From JAIBJN01 sp035762005 (GTDB lineage Bacteria; Actinomycetota; Thermoleophilia; Gaiellales; Gaiellaceae): a stretch of DNA of 23,457 nt. Under the pieces are notes generated by a model. The model was not told the origin of the DNA. It did not search any database and saw only the letters and a program-made list of their open reading frames with translations. This document shows, in pieces, positions 13,738-21,530 of the stretch. The DNA lies in the NCBI GenBank assembly GCA_035762005.1, contig DASTQA010000045.1, positions 1 through 23,457 of the forward strand, in the 5' to 3' direction. Position 1 is the first letter of the stretch. Each line of letters starts with the position of its first letter. The translations under genes and the position numbers were made by a program.

Positions 13738-15320
13738 GGGTCCTCGTCCGCGAGCCGATCGCGGAGGCCGGGATCGAGCTGCTCAGGAGCCGCTTCGACG
13801 TGGACGTCGACGCCGACGGGGACCTCGCCGAGCGCATCGGGGACTACGACGCGATCATCGTCCGCAGCGGCACGCAGCTCACCGCCGACGTGATCGGACG
13901 CGGCTCGCGCCTGAAGGTCATCGGCCGCGCCGGGGTAGGCGTCGACAACGTCGACCTCGAGGCCGCCTCGCGCCAGGGGATCGTCGTCGCGAACGCACCC
14001 CAGTCGACGGTCGTCTCCGCGGCCGAGCACACGATCGGCCTCCTCCTCGCCCTCACGCGCCAGATCCCGCAGGCGCACCGCGCCCTCAGCGAGGGCCGCT
14101 GGGAGCGGAGCCGGTTCGCCGGGCTCGAGCTCGCCGACAAGACGCTCGGCCTCGTCGGCTTCGGCCGCATCGGCCAGCAGGTCGCACGGCGGGCGCGCGG
14201 GCTCGAGATGCGCGTGCTCGCCTACGACCCGTACGTCTCGCCGGAGCGGTTCCGCGAGCTCGGCGTCGAGCGCGCGGAGACGCTCGAGAGCCTGCTCGCG
14301 GACGCGGACGTCGTCTCGCTGCACGCGACGCTCACGCCCGAGTCCCGCGGCCTGATCGGGCGCGAGGAGATCGCGCGCATGAAGGACGGCGTCCGCATCG
14401 TCAACGTCGCGCGGGGCGAGCTCCTCGACGAGAGGGCGCTCGTCGAGGGTCTCCGGAGCGGCAAGGTGGCCGGCGCGGCGCTCGACGTCTTCCCGGAGGA
14501 GCCGTACGGGGGCCCGCTCCTGGCCCTCGAGAACGTCGTCGCCACGCCTCACCTCGCCGCCTCGACGCACGAGGCGCAGGACCGGGCGGGGCTGATCGTC
14601 GCCGAGCAGGTCGCCGCCGCCCTCGAGGGCGGCGTCGTCACGAACGCCGTCAACCTCCCGGCCGTGGCGGCCGAGGACCTCGACGTCCTCGGGCCGTACC
14701 TCCCGCTCGCGGCCAAGCTCGGCGCCCTCGCCGTCGAGCTCGCCGGCGGGAGCGCCGAGCGGCTCGACCTCCGCTACCACGGCGAGCTCGCCGAGCGCGA
14801 CACGCGCCTCCTCACGGTGGCGGCGCTGAACGGCGCCTTCCAGGGGCGCGTGGAGGAGCCGGTCAACTACGTCAACGCGCCCCTCGTGGCGAAGGCCCGG
14901 GGGATGGAGGTGCGCGAGGAGCGCCGGCCCGCCTCGCGCGACTTCCGGAGCCTCGTCACCGTCACCGCGGTCGCGGGCGGGCGGGACTTCGCCGTCGCCG
15001 GCACGGTCATGGGGCCGGAGCACGAGCTGCGGCTCGTGCGGGCGCTCGGCTACGAGGTGGAGATCGTCCTCGAGCCCCGGATGCTCTTCGTCGTCAACGA
15101 CGACCGGCCGGGCATGATCGGCCGGATCGGCACCCTCCTCGGCGAGGCCGGGGTCAACATCGCCAACATGGCCGTGTCCCGCAACCGACCGAGCGCGCGG
15201 GCACTCATGGTGTTGACGCTCGACAGCCCGATCCCGGCGGAGGTGATCGAGCGGATCGAGGCCGAGTCGGGACTCGACGACCCGCGCGCGATCTCGCTCG
15301 ATCCGGAGGACGATGCCTGA
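13734..15320 (+). CDS. serA: D-3-phosphoglycerate dehydrogenase
   Basis: 528 residues, the long form of SerA. The substrate domain is split around the NAD domain with GFGRIG at 142-147; the catalytic set is R227 (NVARGEL), E256 (FPEEP) and H273 (TPHLAAST). An intervening allosteric domain (about 310-445) and a C-terminal ACT domain starting FVVNDDRPGMIGRIGTLL follow; the ACT domain normally binds serine for feedback inhibition. The enzyme oxidises 3-phosphoglycerate to 3-phosphohydroxypyruvate, the first step of serine synthesis. GTG 13734 overlaps the aminotransferase stop (GTGA), so the two pathway steps are translated as a coupled pair. The end overlaps ybaK by 8 nt. Confidence 0.97.
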   Translation: MRVLVREPIAEAGIELLRSRFDVDVDADGDLAERIGDYDAIIVRSGTQLTADVIGRGSRLKVIGRAGVGVDNVDLEAASRQGIVVANAPQSTVVSAAEHTIGLLLALTRQIPQAHRALSEGRWERSRFAGLELADKTLGLVGFGRIGQQVARRARGLEMRVLAYDPYVSPERFRELGVERAETLESLLADADVVSLHATLTPESRGLIGREEIARMKDGVRIVNVARGELLDERALVEGLRSGKVAGAALDVFPEEPYGGPLLALENVVATPHLAASTHEAQDRAGLIVAEQVAAALEGGVVTNAVNLPAVAAEDLDVLGPYLPLAAKLGALAVELAGGSAERLDLRYHGELAERDTRLLTVAALNGAFQGRVEEPVNYVNAPLVAKARGMEVREERRPASRDFRSLVTVTAVAGGRDFAVAGTVMGPEHELRLVRALGYEVEIVLEPRMLFVVNDDRPGMIGRIGTLLGEAGVNIANMAVSRNRPSARALMVLTLDSPIPAEVIERIEAESGLDDPRAISLDPEDDA

Positions 15321-15792
15321 CTGGCCCGAAGCCGTCCGGCGCGTCGCCGGCGTGCTCAGCGAGGGCCGCGTCGAGGCGCGGATCGAGGAGTTCCACGAGG
15401 GGACGCCCACCGCGGCCGACGCCGCGAAGGCGACCGGCGCGCCGGTCGCCTCGATCGTGAAGTCGCTCGTGTTCTCCTGCGACGGGCGCGCGATCGTCGT
15501 CATGGTCCCCGGCGACCGGCGCGCCGACACGGCGAAGATCGGCGCCGCCGCCGGCTGCGAGCGGGTGAAGGCGGTCGGGGCCGAGGCGGTCGAGCGCCTG
15601 ACGGGGTTCCCGGCGGGCGGCGTGGCGCCGTTTCCGCTCCCCGGGATCCAGACGGTGCTCATCGACCGGGGGCTCATGGAGCACGAGGTCGTCTGGGTCG
15701 GGGCGGGCTCGGCGCGGCACATGGCCGCCCTCACGCCCGCCGACCTCGTCCGGCTGGCCCGCGCACGCGCCGTCGACGCGGCCGTCGAGTAA
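15313..15792 (+). CDS. ybaK: YbaK/EbsC-type aminoacyl-tRNA deacylase
   Basis: 159 residues of the YbaK/ProX editing-domain family. The catalytic Lys lies in ASIVKSLVF, and the GFPAGGVAPFPLP loop corresponds to the GGVSPF loop of the family; WVGAGSARHMAAL follows near the C-terminus. Members hydrolyse mischarged tRNAs, classically Cys-tRNA(Pro), in trans; the exact specificity of this one is not readable. The ATG at 15313 lies inside the end of serA (8-nt overlap), so it belongs to the serine operon. Its stop codon TAA forms the first bases of the TAACCT promoter box of ilvE. Confidence 0.92.
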   Translation: MPDWPEAVRRVAGVLSEGRVEARIEEFHEGTPTAADAAKATGAPVASIVKSLVFSCDGRAIVVMVPGDRRADTAKIGAAAGCERVKAVGAEAVERLTGFPAGGVAPFPLPGIQTVLIDRGLMEHEVVWVGAGSARHMAALTPADLVRLARARAVDAAVE

Positions 15793-15795
15793 CCT
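15790..15795 (+). promoter_or_regulatory. -10 box for ilvE
   Basis: TAACCT, 7 nt before ATG 15803. Its first three bases are the ybaK stop codon. Confidence 0.5.
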
Positions 15796-15802
15796 TCGAG
15801 CG

Positions 15803-16738
15803 ATGCGCGAGACCGAGAAGATCTGGATGAACGGGGAGCTCGTCGACTGGGCCGACGCGAAGGTCCACGTCGGCGCCCACGGCCTCCATTACGGCTCCGG
15901 CGTGTTCGAGGGGATCCGCTGCTACGAGACCGACGCGGGCCCGGCCGTCTTCCGCCTGACGGACCACCTCGAGCGGCTGCACCGGTCGGCAGGCCTCCTC
16001 CACATGGAGCTCCCGTACGGGGTCGAGGAGCTGCGGGCGGCGTGCCACGAGCTCATCGGGCGGAACGGGCTCGCCGAGTGCTACCTGCGCCCGATCGCCT
16101 TCTACGGCTACGGCGAGCTCGGCGTCCACCCGGGCACGAACCCTGTGGACGTCGTCATCATGACCTGGCCCTGGGGCGCCTACCTCGGCGAGGACGCCCT
16201 CGCGAAGGGCATCCGCGCGAAGGTCTCCTCGTGGAAGCGCGTCGGGCCGAACACGATCCCGCACGCCGCCAAGGCGACCGGCATCTACCTCAACTCGATG
16301 CTCGCCGTCATCGAGGCCACCCGCGCGGGCTACGAGGAGGCGATCCTCCTCACGGACGACGGCTACGTCGCGGACGGCTCGGGCGAGAACGTCTTCGTCG
16401 TCAAGGACGAGGTCATCTCGACACCCGACCTCTCCGCCTCCATCCTCCCGGGGATCACGCGCCAGGCGGTCGTGGAGATCGCCCAGGCGCTGGGCTACGC
16501 GGTGCACGAGCGCCAGCTCATCCGCTCCGACCTCTACGTCGCCGACGAGCTCTTCATGTGCGGAACCGCCGCGGAGGTGACGCCGGTGCGGTCGGTCGAC
16601 GACCACGAGATCGGCGCGCCGGGGCCCGTCACGAAGGCGATCCAGGACGTCTTCTTCGCGGCCGTCCGGGGCCGGGACGAGCGCTTCCTGCGCTGGCTCG
16701 AGTACGCCGAGAAGACGCCCGCCGCGCCGGGCTCCTGA
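15803..16738 (+). CDS. ilvE: Branched-chain amino acid aminotransferase
   Basis: 311 residues, fold type IV PLP enzyme. The PLP Lys is K157 in PHAAKATGIYLNSM. HYGSGVFEGIRCY at residues 29-41 and DGSGENVFVV are the BCAT signatures, and CGTAAEVTPVRSVD is the usual phosphate/substrate loop. It makes leucine, isoleucine and valine from their 2-oxo acids using glutamate. ATG 15803 has TAACCT 7 nt upstream, so the message appears leaderless. Its stop codon overlaps the next gene as CTGA. Confidence 0.96.
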   Translation: MRETEKIWMNGELVDWADAKVHVGAHGLHYGSGVFEGIRCYETDAGPAVFRLTDHLERLHRSAGLLHMELPYGVEELRAACHELIGRNGLAECYLRPIAFYGYGELGVHPGTNPVDVVIMTWPWGAYLGEDALAKGIRAKVSSWKRVGPNTIPHAAKATGIYLNSMLAVIEATRAGYEEAILLTDDGYVADGSGENVFVVKDEVISTPDLSASILPGITRQAVVEIAQALGYAVHERQLIRSDLYVADELFMCGTAAEVTPVRSVDDHEIGAPGPVTKAIQDVFFAAVRGRDERFLRWLEYAEKTPAAPGS

Positions 16739-17853
16739 GCGCCGCGCGGCCGATCCCGCTCTCCGCGCCCTGGATCGACCGGCGCGAGGAGGAGCTCGTG
16801 CTCGAGACCCTCCGCTCCGGGCAGCTCTCGCTCGGCCCGATGGTCGACCGCTTCGAGGCCGCGCTGGCCGAGCGGACCGGCGCCGCCCGGGTGGCGGCCG
16901 TCTCGAGCGGGACGGCCGGCCTCCACCTCTGCATGCGGCTCGCCGGCGTCGAGCCGGGCGACGAGGTGATCACGACGCCGTTCTCCTTCGTCGCGTCGGC
17001 CAACTGCGTCCTCTACGAGGGCGGAACGCCCGTTTTCGCGGACGTCGACGCGGCGACCCTCGACCTCGACCCCGCCGCCGTCGAGGCCGCCATAACGCCG
17101 CAGACGAAGGCGATCCTCCCGGTGCACGTCTTCGGCTACCCGTCGGAGCTCGACGAGCTCGAGCGCATCGCCGGGGGCCACGGCCTCGCGCTCGTCGAGG
17201 ACGCGGCCGAGGCGCTCGGCGCCGAGTACCGCGGCCGCCCCGTGGGCTCGTTCGGACATCCGGCGGTGTTCGCCTTCTACCCGAACAAGCAGATGACGAC
17301 GGGCGAGGGGGGCGCGGTCGCGGTCGCCTCGGACGAGGAGTGGGAGCTCCTGAAGAGCCTCTCGAACCAGGGGCGCAGCGACTCCGGCGAGTGGCTCACG
17401 CACACGCGGCTCGGCTACAACTACCGCCTCGACGACCTCTCCGCCGCGCTCGGGCTCGCTCAGCTCGAGCGGCTCGACGAGCTCCTCGCGGCCCGCTCGG
17501 AGGTCGCCGCGCGCTACGGCGGACTCCTCGCCGGCGTGGACGGCGTCGAGACGCCGCTCCCCGACGACGCCGACCACCGCCGCTCCTGGTTCGTCTACGT
17601 CGTGCGGCTGGCGGCCGGCATCGACCGGAACGGCGTCGTCGCGCGCCTCGCCGGGGAGGGGATCGCGAGCAAGCCGTACCTGCCCTCGATCCACCTGCAG
17701 CCGTACTACCGGGAGCGCTTCGGGTACCGGGAGGGGATGCTCCCCGTCTCGGAGGACGCGAGCGCCCGCTCGCTCGCGCTCCCCTTCCACGCGCGGCTGC
17801 CCGCCGCCGACCAGGAGCGGGTGGCCGAGGCGCTCGCCCGCGCGCTGGAATAA
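16735..17853 (+). CDS. DegT/DnrJ/EryC1/StrS family aminotransferase, probable CTG start
   Basis: About 372 residues of the sugar aminotransferase family. RPIPLSAPWIDRREEELV is the conserved N-terminus; SSGTAGLHL, D156 (LVEDAAEALGA) and the PLP Lys K185 (FYPNKQMTTGEGG) follow, with GYNYRLDDLSAALGLAQL and a C-terminal PYLPSIHLQPYY. Such enzymes aminate keto-sugars on nucleotide carriers for surface glycans or antibiotics; the substrate here is unknown and no sugar genes are adjacent. There is no ATG, GTG or TTG before the conserved N-terminus. CTG at 16735, overlapping the ilvE stop as CTGA, fits; the next GTG would delete about 21 conserved residues. Confidence 0.92.
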   Translation: MSAARPIPLSAPWIDRREEELVLETLRSGQLSLGPMVDRFEAALAERTGAARVAAVSSGTAGLHLCMRLAGVEPGDEVITTPFSFVASANCVLYEGGTPVFADVDAATLDLDPAAVEAAITPQTKAILPVHVFGYPSELDELERIAGGHGLALVEDAAEALGAEYRGRPVGSFGHPAVFAFYPNKQMTTGEGGAVAVASDEEWELLKSLSNQGRSDSGEWLTHTRLGYNYRLDDLSAALGLAQLERLDELLAARSEVAARYGGLLAGVDGVETPLPDDADHRRSWFVYVVRLAAGIDRNGVVARLAGEGIASKPYLPSIHLQPYYRERFGYREGMLPVSEDASARSLALPFHARLPAADQERVAEALARALE

Positions 17854-17854
17854 T
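17849..17854 (+). promoter_or_regulatory. -10 box for the RemA-like gene
   Basis: AATAAT (five of six bases of TATAAT) lies 6 nt before GTG 17861. It overlaps the stop codon of the DegT gene. Confidence 0.4.
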
Positions 17855-17860
17855 CCCCCC

Positions 17861-18220
17861 GTGGCGGACGGTGCGCCCCGGATGGTGTTCCTCGGCTTCG
17901 GGAAGTACGCCCGCGCCGACAGGATCTACGCGCTCGAGCCGCTCCGTGGCGACGAGCGCGGCGGCGGCAGGCGGACTCGCGTCTGGGTGGAGGGGGTGGC
18001 CGACCCGATCGTCGCCTCGCGCACCGAGCGCACGATCCTCCACGACATGGGCCAGGACGCCGCCGTGGGGTCGCGGCTCCTCGACGAGGCGCTCTCCTTC
18101 GCCGAGCGGATCGCCGTGGACGCCGAGAGCGGGCGGGTCGACCTCGGCGACCTCGGCCGCCGCGCCCGCCGGCTGCTCGAGGCGAGCGCGCGCCCGCCCG
18201 AGGGCGAGCAGCTCTTCTAG
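17861..18220 (+). CDS. RemA/DUF370-like protein
   Basis: 119 residues. The first ~60 match the pattern of the DUF370/RemA family: MVFLGFGKYARADRIYALEP resembles the IGFGNxVxAxRIIxIxxP of RemA, then GRRTRVWVEG resembles GRRTRAVIIMDS, then DPIVASRTERTIL resembles the HVILSAxxPETV end. RemA in Bacillus is a DNA-binding regulator of matrix genes that forms ring-shaped octamers. Here the loop region is shortened and the protein has an extra helical C-terminus (about residues 70-119) ending EGEQLF. I infer family membership from short motifs, so the assignment is moderate. It is followed by the AAG gene with a 1-nt TAGTG overlap. Confidence 0.6.
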   Translation: MADGAPRMVFLGFGKYARADRIYALEPLRGDERGGGRRTRVWVEGVADPIVASRTERTILHDMGQDAAVGSRLLDEALSFAERIAVDAESGRVDLGDLGRRARRLLEASARPPEGEQLF

Positions 18221-18798
18221 TGGCCCCGCTCGAGCGGGATTTCTTCGGGCGGAGCGTGCACGCGGTCGCGCCCGAGCTCGTCGGCGGCACGCTCCTCGCC
18301 GACGGCGTCGGCGGGCGGATCGTCGAAGTGGAGGCCTACGACGGCGAGGACCCGGCGAGCCACGGCTTCCGCGGCCGGACGGCCCGGAACCGCTCGATGT
18401 TCGGCCCGCCGGGCCGCGCGTACGTCTACCGCTCGTACGGGATCCACTGGTGCCTGAACCTCGTCTGCGCCGAGGAGGGGGTGCCCGAGGCCGTGCTCGT
18501 GCGCGCCCTCGAGCCGACGCACGGGCTCGAGGCTATGCGTGCGCGCCGCGGGGTGGGAGAGGACCGTCTTCTCTGCTCCGGCCCGGGGCGGCTCTGCCAG
18601 GCGCTCGGGCTCGCCGGGGCCCACGACGGCCTCCCGCTCGACGCGCCGCCCTTCGAGCTTCGCGCCGCCCCGGCTCCCGTCCGGGTCGTGCGCGGTCCCC
18701 GGGTCGGCATCACGCGGGCCGCCGAGCTCCCGTGGCGCTACGCCCTCGCCGGCTCGCCCTTCGTCAGCCGCCGTCTCGCGGCGGCGGAGCCCGCCTGA
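18220..18798 (+). CDS. 3-methyladenine DNA glycosylase (AAG/MPG family)
   Basis: 192 residues. IVEVEAYDGEDPASHGFRG contains the catalytic Glu (E38), and RNRSMFGPPGRAYVYRSYGIHWCLNLV is the family hallmark including the base-intercalating Tyr region. It removes alkylated and deaminated purines such as 3-methyladenine and hypoxanthine, starting base-excision repair. GTG at 18220 shares its G with the stop codon of the RemA-like gene, so the two are coupled. Length and motifs are normal. It ends 36 bp before the end of the convergent PBP gene, with no clear terminator in between. Confidence 0.95.
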   Translation: MAPLERDFFGRSVHAVAPELVGGTLLADGVGGRIVEVEAYDGEDPASHGFRGRTARNRSMFGPPGRAYVYRSYGIHWCLNLVCAEEGVPEAVLVRALEPTHGLEAMRARRGVGEDRLLCSGPGRLCQALGLAGAHDGLPLDAPPFELRAAPAPVRVVRGPRVGITRAAELPWRYALAGSPFVSRRLAAAEPA

Positions 18799-18834
18799 CC
18801 GGCGGGCGAGGACCAGCCCCCTGGGCCCCGGTCG

Positions 18835-21261
18835 CTAGCCGCGCGAGACGACGAGCCTGACGGTCATGTTCCGCGCGGCGGCGCGGCCCGGTCGCGGGAT
18901 CTGCGTGAGGACGACGCCGCCGGGCTCGGCGTCCGCGTAGGCCTGGACCCTGCCGGCCAGGCGTCGGGCCGCGAGCAGCCGGCGCGCCCGCTCGAGCGTG
19001 AGCCCGACGACGTCGGGAACGCGGCCGTCCTGCGCGCGCGGAAGGACGATCCGCACGGGGCTCCAGGACGAGAGCGTCCCGCGCGCGGGGATCTGCTTCG
19101 TGACGACCCCGAGCCGCTCGCCGGGCTCGGCGGGCTCCCAGATGATTTCGGGCGTGAGCGGCATCGAGAGCAGGCGGCTCTCCGCCAGGGCCCGGCGGGA
19201 GCCGACGACGTTCGGCACATCCACCTCGTTCGGCTTGCAGGGGGCGAGGTCGTCCGGCCCGGAGCCCACGAAGAAGACGATCTCCCTCGCGTCCCGGCAG
19301 TTCCCGTTGTCGACGAGCCAGCGGCTGTCCCGGTAGACGACCTGCCGCGGCTCGACGGACTCGTAGACCGGGGCGGGGAAGGCCTCCGGCGGCTCCTCGA
19401 GGTGCGCGAGCGCCTTGCGCGCGAACGCGCGCCAGATGAGCGCCGGGAACGTTCCCCCGGCGACCGCCTCGCCGTCGAACTCGGTCTCCATCGGCTTGAG
19501 CTTGTTCGGATAGCCGACCCAGACGGCCACCGCCAGCTGCGGGGTGTAGCCGACGAACCAGGCGTCGCCGTAGTTCTCCGTCGTCCCCGTCTTGCCGGCG
19601 ACCGGCCGGCCGGCCAGCTGCGCCCGCCGGCCCGTGCCCTCGGTGACGACGCGTTGCAGGATCGAGCTCATGATGGCCGCGTCGTTCCCCTCGAGCACGG
19701 GCTTTCGCACCGGATCGTTCGAGTCGACCCTCCGCCCGTCCTCGACGCGGAGGACAGCGCGGGGGATGTTGCCGAGCACGGTCCCGTCCACGCGCTCGCC
19801 CCCGGCGGCGAGGGTGGCGAACGCGCGGGCCATCTCGAGCGGGCTGACCGCCTCGACGCCGAGGCCGATGGCGAAGTAGTCGTCGAGCGGGCGCGTGACG
19901 CCGAGGCGGCGGGCCGTGCTCGCGACGTTCTTCGGGCCGACCTGCGCGGTCAGCTGCGCGTAGACGGCGTTGTCCGAGTGGATCGTCGCCTCCTCGAGGT
20001 TGATCGCGCCGAGGTACGAGCCCTCGTAGTTCGCCACCGACCACAGCTTGTCGCCGAGGTTGATCACGGTCGGCTCCGACTCGAAGACCGTCTGCGGCGC
20101 GATCCCCTGGTCGAGCGCGCTCGCGAGCACGAACGGCTTGAAGGCCGAGCCGGTCTGCCGCTGCCCCTGCACGGCGAGGTTGAACTGGCTCTTGCGGAAG
20201 GCCTTGCCCCCGACCATGGCGAGCACGCGGCCGTCGCGGGGGTCGATCGCCACGAGCGAGGCCGTCGGCCCCTTGGGGTCGCGTAGCCACCTGTCGATCG
20301 CCTCGGTGGCGAGCCGCTGCAGCTCGAGGTCGATGGACGTGTAGACCTTGAGTCCGCCGCCGAAGACCTCTCCGGAGCCGTAGTAGGGGACGAGCTGCTG
20401 CTTCACGTACTCGGCGAAATGGCTGCTGCGGCTGCCGCCGGGGAGGCCGATCTTCCGGCGCGGGGGAAGCGGCGCCGAGTCCGCCGACCGGTAGTCGCTC
20501 GCCGTGATGAGGCCCTGCTCGAGCATGAGGCCGAGGACCGTCGCCCGCCGTCTGACGGCGTCCTTCCTGTTCTGGGCCGGGTCGTACGCGGCGGGGTTGG
20601 CTGGGAGGCCGGCGAGGAGCGCGGCCTGGGGAAGGGTCAGGCGCTCGGCGGACGTCCCGAAGTAGACGCGCGCGGCCATCTCGATCCCGTAGGCCCCGTT
20701 CCCGAAGTAGATCGTGTTCAGGTAGGCGGTGAGGATGCGGTCCTTCGACCAGCGCTGCTCGAGCTGCCACGCGAGTGCGGCCTCCTTGAGCTTGCGGCTG
20801 ACGGTCCGCTCCTGCTCCGTGTACTGGTTCTTGATGAACTGCTGCGTGATCGTCGAGCCGCCCTGCACGATCTCCTGCGAGCGGAGGTCCGCCAGGACCG
20901 CGCGCGCCATCCCGCGGATGTCGATGCCGCGGTGCTCCCAGAAGCGGCGGTCCTCGACCGCGACGATCGCCTGCTTCATGACGGGGGCGATCTCCTCCGA
21001 GGAGACGACGACCCGGCTCTCCGAGCCGCGCAGGACGGCGAGCACCGTCTTGCCGTCCGAGGCGTAGATGTAGCCCAGGCGCTCCGTCCGGCTCTCGTTC
21101 CCCGGCTCGAGCTCGGGCAGCTCGCTCGCCACGGCGCTCACGAGGCCGTAGACGAACGACGCCGCCCCGACCGAGGCCAGGAGAACGAGGAGCGCGAGGG
21201 ACCTGAGCTTGCGAATCCGGCGCCGGCCCGGCGGCCTGCGCCTGCGTCTTCCGAAGACCAC
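18835..21261 (-). CDS. Class A penicillin-binding protein (PBP1) with two PASTA domains
   Basis: 808 residues. A short Arg-rich cytoplasmic tail (1-20) is followed by one membrane helix (about 21-45). The GT51 glycosyltransferase (about 80-260) has the catalytic E103 in AVEDRRFWEHRG, QGGSTITQQ and RKLKEAALAWQLE. The transpeptidase (about 330-620) has SAFK (S372), SDN (429-431) and KTGT (557-560). Two C-terminal PASTA domains (about 679-742 and 747-807) start VPNVVG and VPDVVG. C655 and C675 just before them could form a disulfide. It polymerises and cross-links peptidoglycan outside the membrane. GTG 21261 has TAGACT 10 nt upstream on the minus strand. No other cell-wall gene is adjacent. Confidence 0.97.
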   Translation of the reverse strand: MVFGRRRRRPPGRRRIRKLRSLALLVLLASVGAASFVYGLVSAVASELPELEPGNESRTERLGYIYASDGKTVLAVLRGSESRVVVSSEEIAPVMKQAIVAVEDRRFWEHRGIDIRGMARAVLADLRSQEIVQGGSTITQQFIKNQYTEQERTVSRKLKEAALAWQLEQRWSKDRILTAYLNTIYFGNGAYGIEMAARVYFGTSAERLTLPQAALLAGLPANPAAYDPAQNRKDAVRRRATVLGLMLEQGLITASDYRSADSAPLPPRRKIGLPGGSRSSHFAEYVKQQLVPYYGSGEVFGGGLKVYTSIDLELQRLATEAIDRWLRDPKGPTASLVAIDPRDGRVLAMVGGKAFRKSQFNLAVQGQRQTGSAFKPFVLASALDQGIAPQTVFESEPTVINLGDKLWSVANYEGSYLGAINLEEATIHSDNAVYAQLTAQVGPKNVASTARRLGVTRPLDDYFAIGLGVEAVSPLEMARAFATLAAGGERVDGTVLGNIPRAVLRVEDGRRVDSNDPVRKPVLEGNDAAIMSSILQRVVTEGTGRRAQLAGRPVAGKTGTTENYGDAWFVGYTPQLAVAVWVGYPNKLKPMETEFDGEAVAGGTFPALIWRAFARKALAHLEEPPEAFPAPVYESVEPRQVVYRDSRWLVDNGNCRDAREIVFFVGSGPDDLAPCKPNEVDVPNVVGSRRALAESRLLSMPLTPEIIWEPAEPGERLGVVTKQIPARGTLSSWSPVRIVLPRAQDGRVPDVVGLTLERARRLLAARRLAGRVQAYADAEPGGVVLTQIPRPGRAAARNMTVRLVVSRG

Positions 21262-21271
21262 GAAGCAGGGG

Positions 21272-21277
21272 AGTCTA
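21272..21277 (-). promoter_or_regulatory. -10 box for the PBP gene
   Basis: On the minus strand TAGACT ends 10 nt before GTG 21261, giving a leader of at most a few bases. Confidence 0.4.
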
Positions 21278-21357
21278 GCGGCGACGCCGCGCGGCGATCA
21301 CGCCGACCGGGACGGGACGAACGTCGCCATTCCGTCGGGGCCCGGCGGCTCGGCACG

Positions 21358-21363
21358 TAGGAT
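21358..21363 (+). promoter_or_regulatory. -10 box for the 43-residue ORF
   Basis: TAGGAT lies 9 nt before ATG 21373. Confidence 0.35.
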
Positions 21364-21372
21364 TGGGGCGCC

Positions 21373-21504
21373 ATGCTCCACCGCAGCCTCATCCAGGCGT
21401 GTGTGGGAGACGAGGTCGCGGCCCGGCGGGGGCGCGCACGAGCCCCGGCGGCGAGCCGCTACGCCCTCGCGGCCTTCGGCCCGCTCGCCACGCACCGGCG
21501 CTGA
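21373..21504 (+). CDS. Small hypothetical protein (43 aa)
   Basis: ATG 21373 follows a TAGGAT box by 9 nt, the same layout as tyrS and folD. The product starts MLHRSLIQACVGDEVAARRG and ends FGPLATHRR; it is basic, with no clear membrane segment or domain. The stop codon is 11 nt before the tyrS -10 box. The case for it rests on promoter-to-start spacing and high-GC3 codons; composition alone is not convincing. It may instead be a short transcript or a false ORF. Confidence 0.38.
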   Translation: MLHRSLIQACVGDEVAARRGRARAPAASRYALAAFGPLATHRR

Positions 21505-21515
21505 GCGCAGCGACC

Positions 21516-21521
21516 TACAAT
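21516..21521 (+). promoter_or_regulatory. -10 box for tyrS
   Basis: TACAAT, 9 nt before ATG 21531. No clear -35 box and no T-box leader. Confidence 0.55.
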
Positions 21522-21530
21522 CGGCCGGCG

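Noticed and set aside
18799..18834. Bidirectional terminator between the AAG and PBP genes
   Set aside because: Only weak 4-bp pairings (GACC/GGTC, CCAG/CTGG) and no U-tract.
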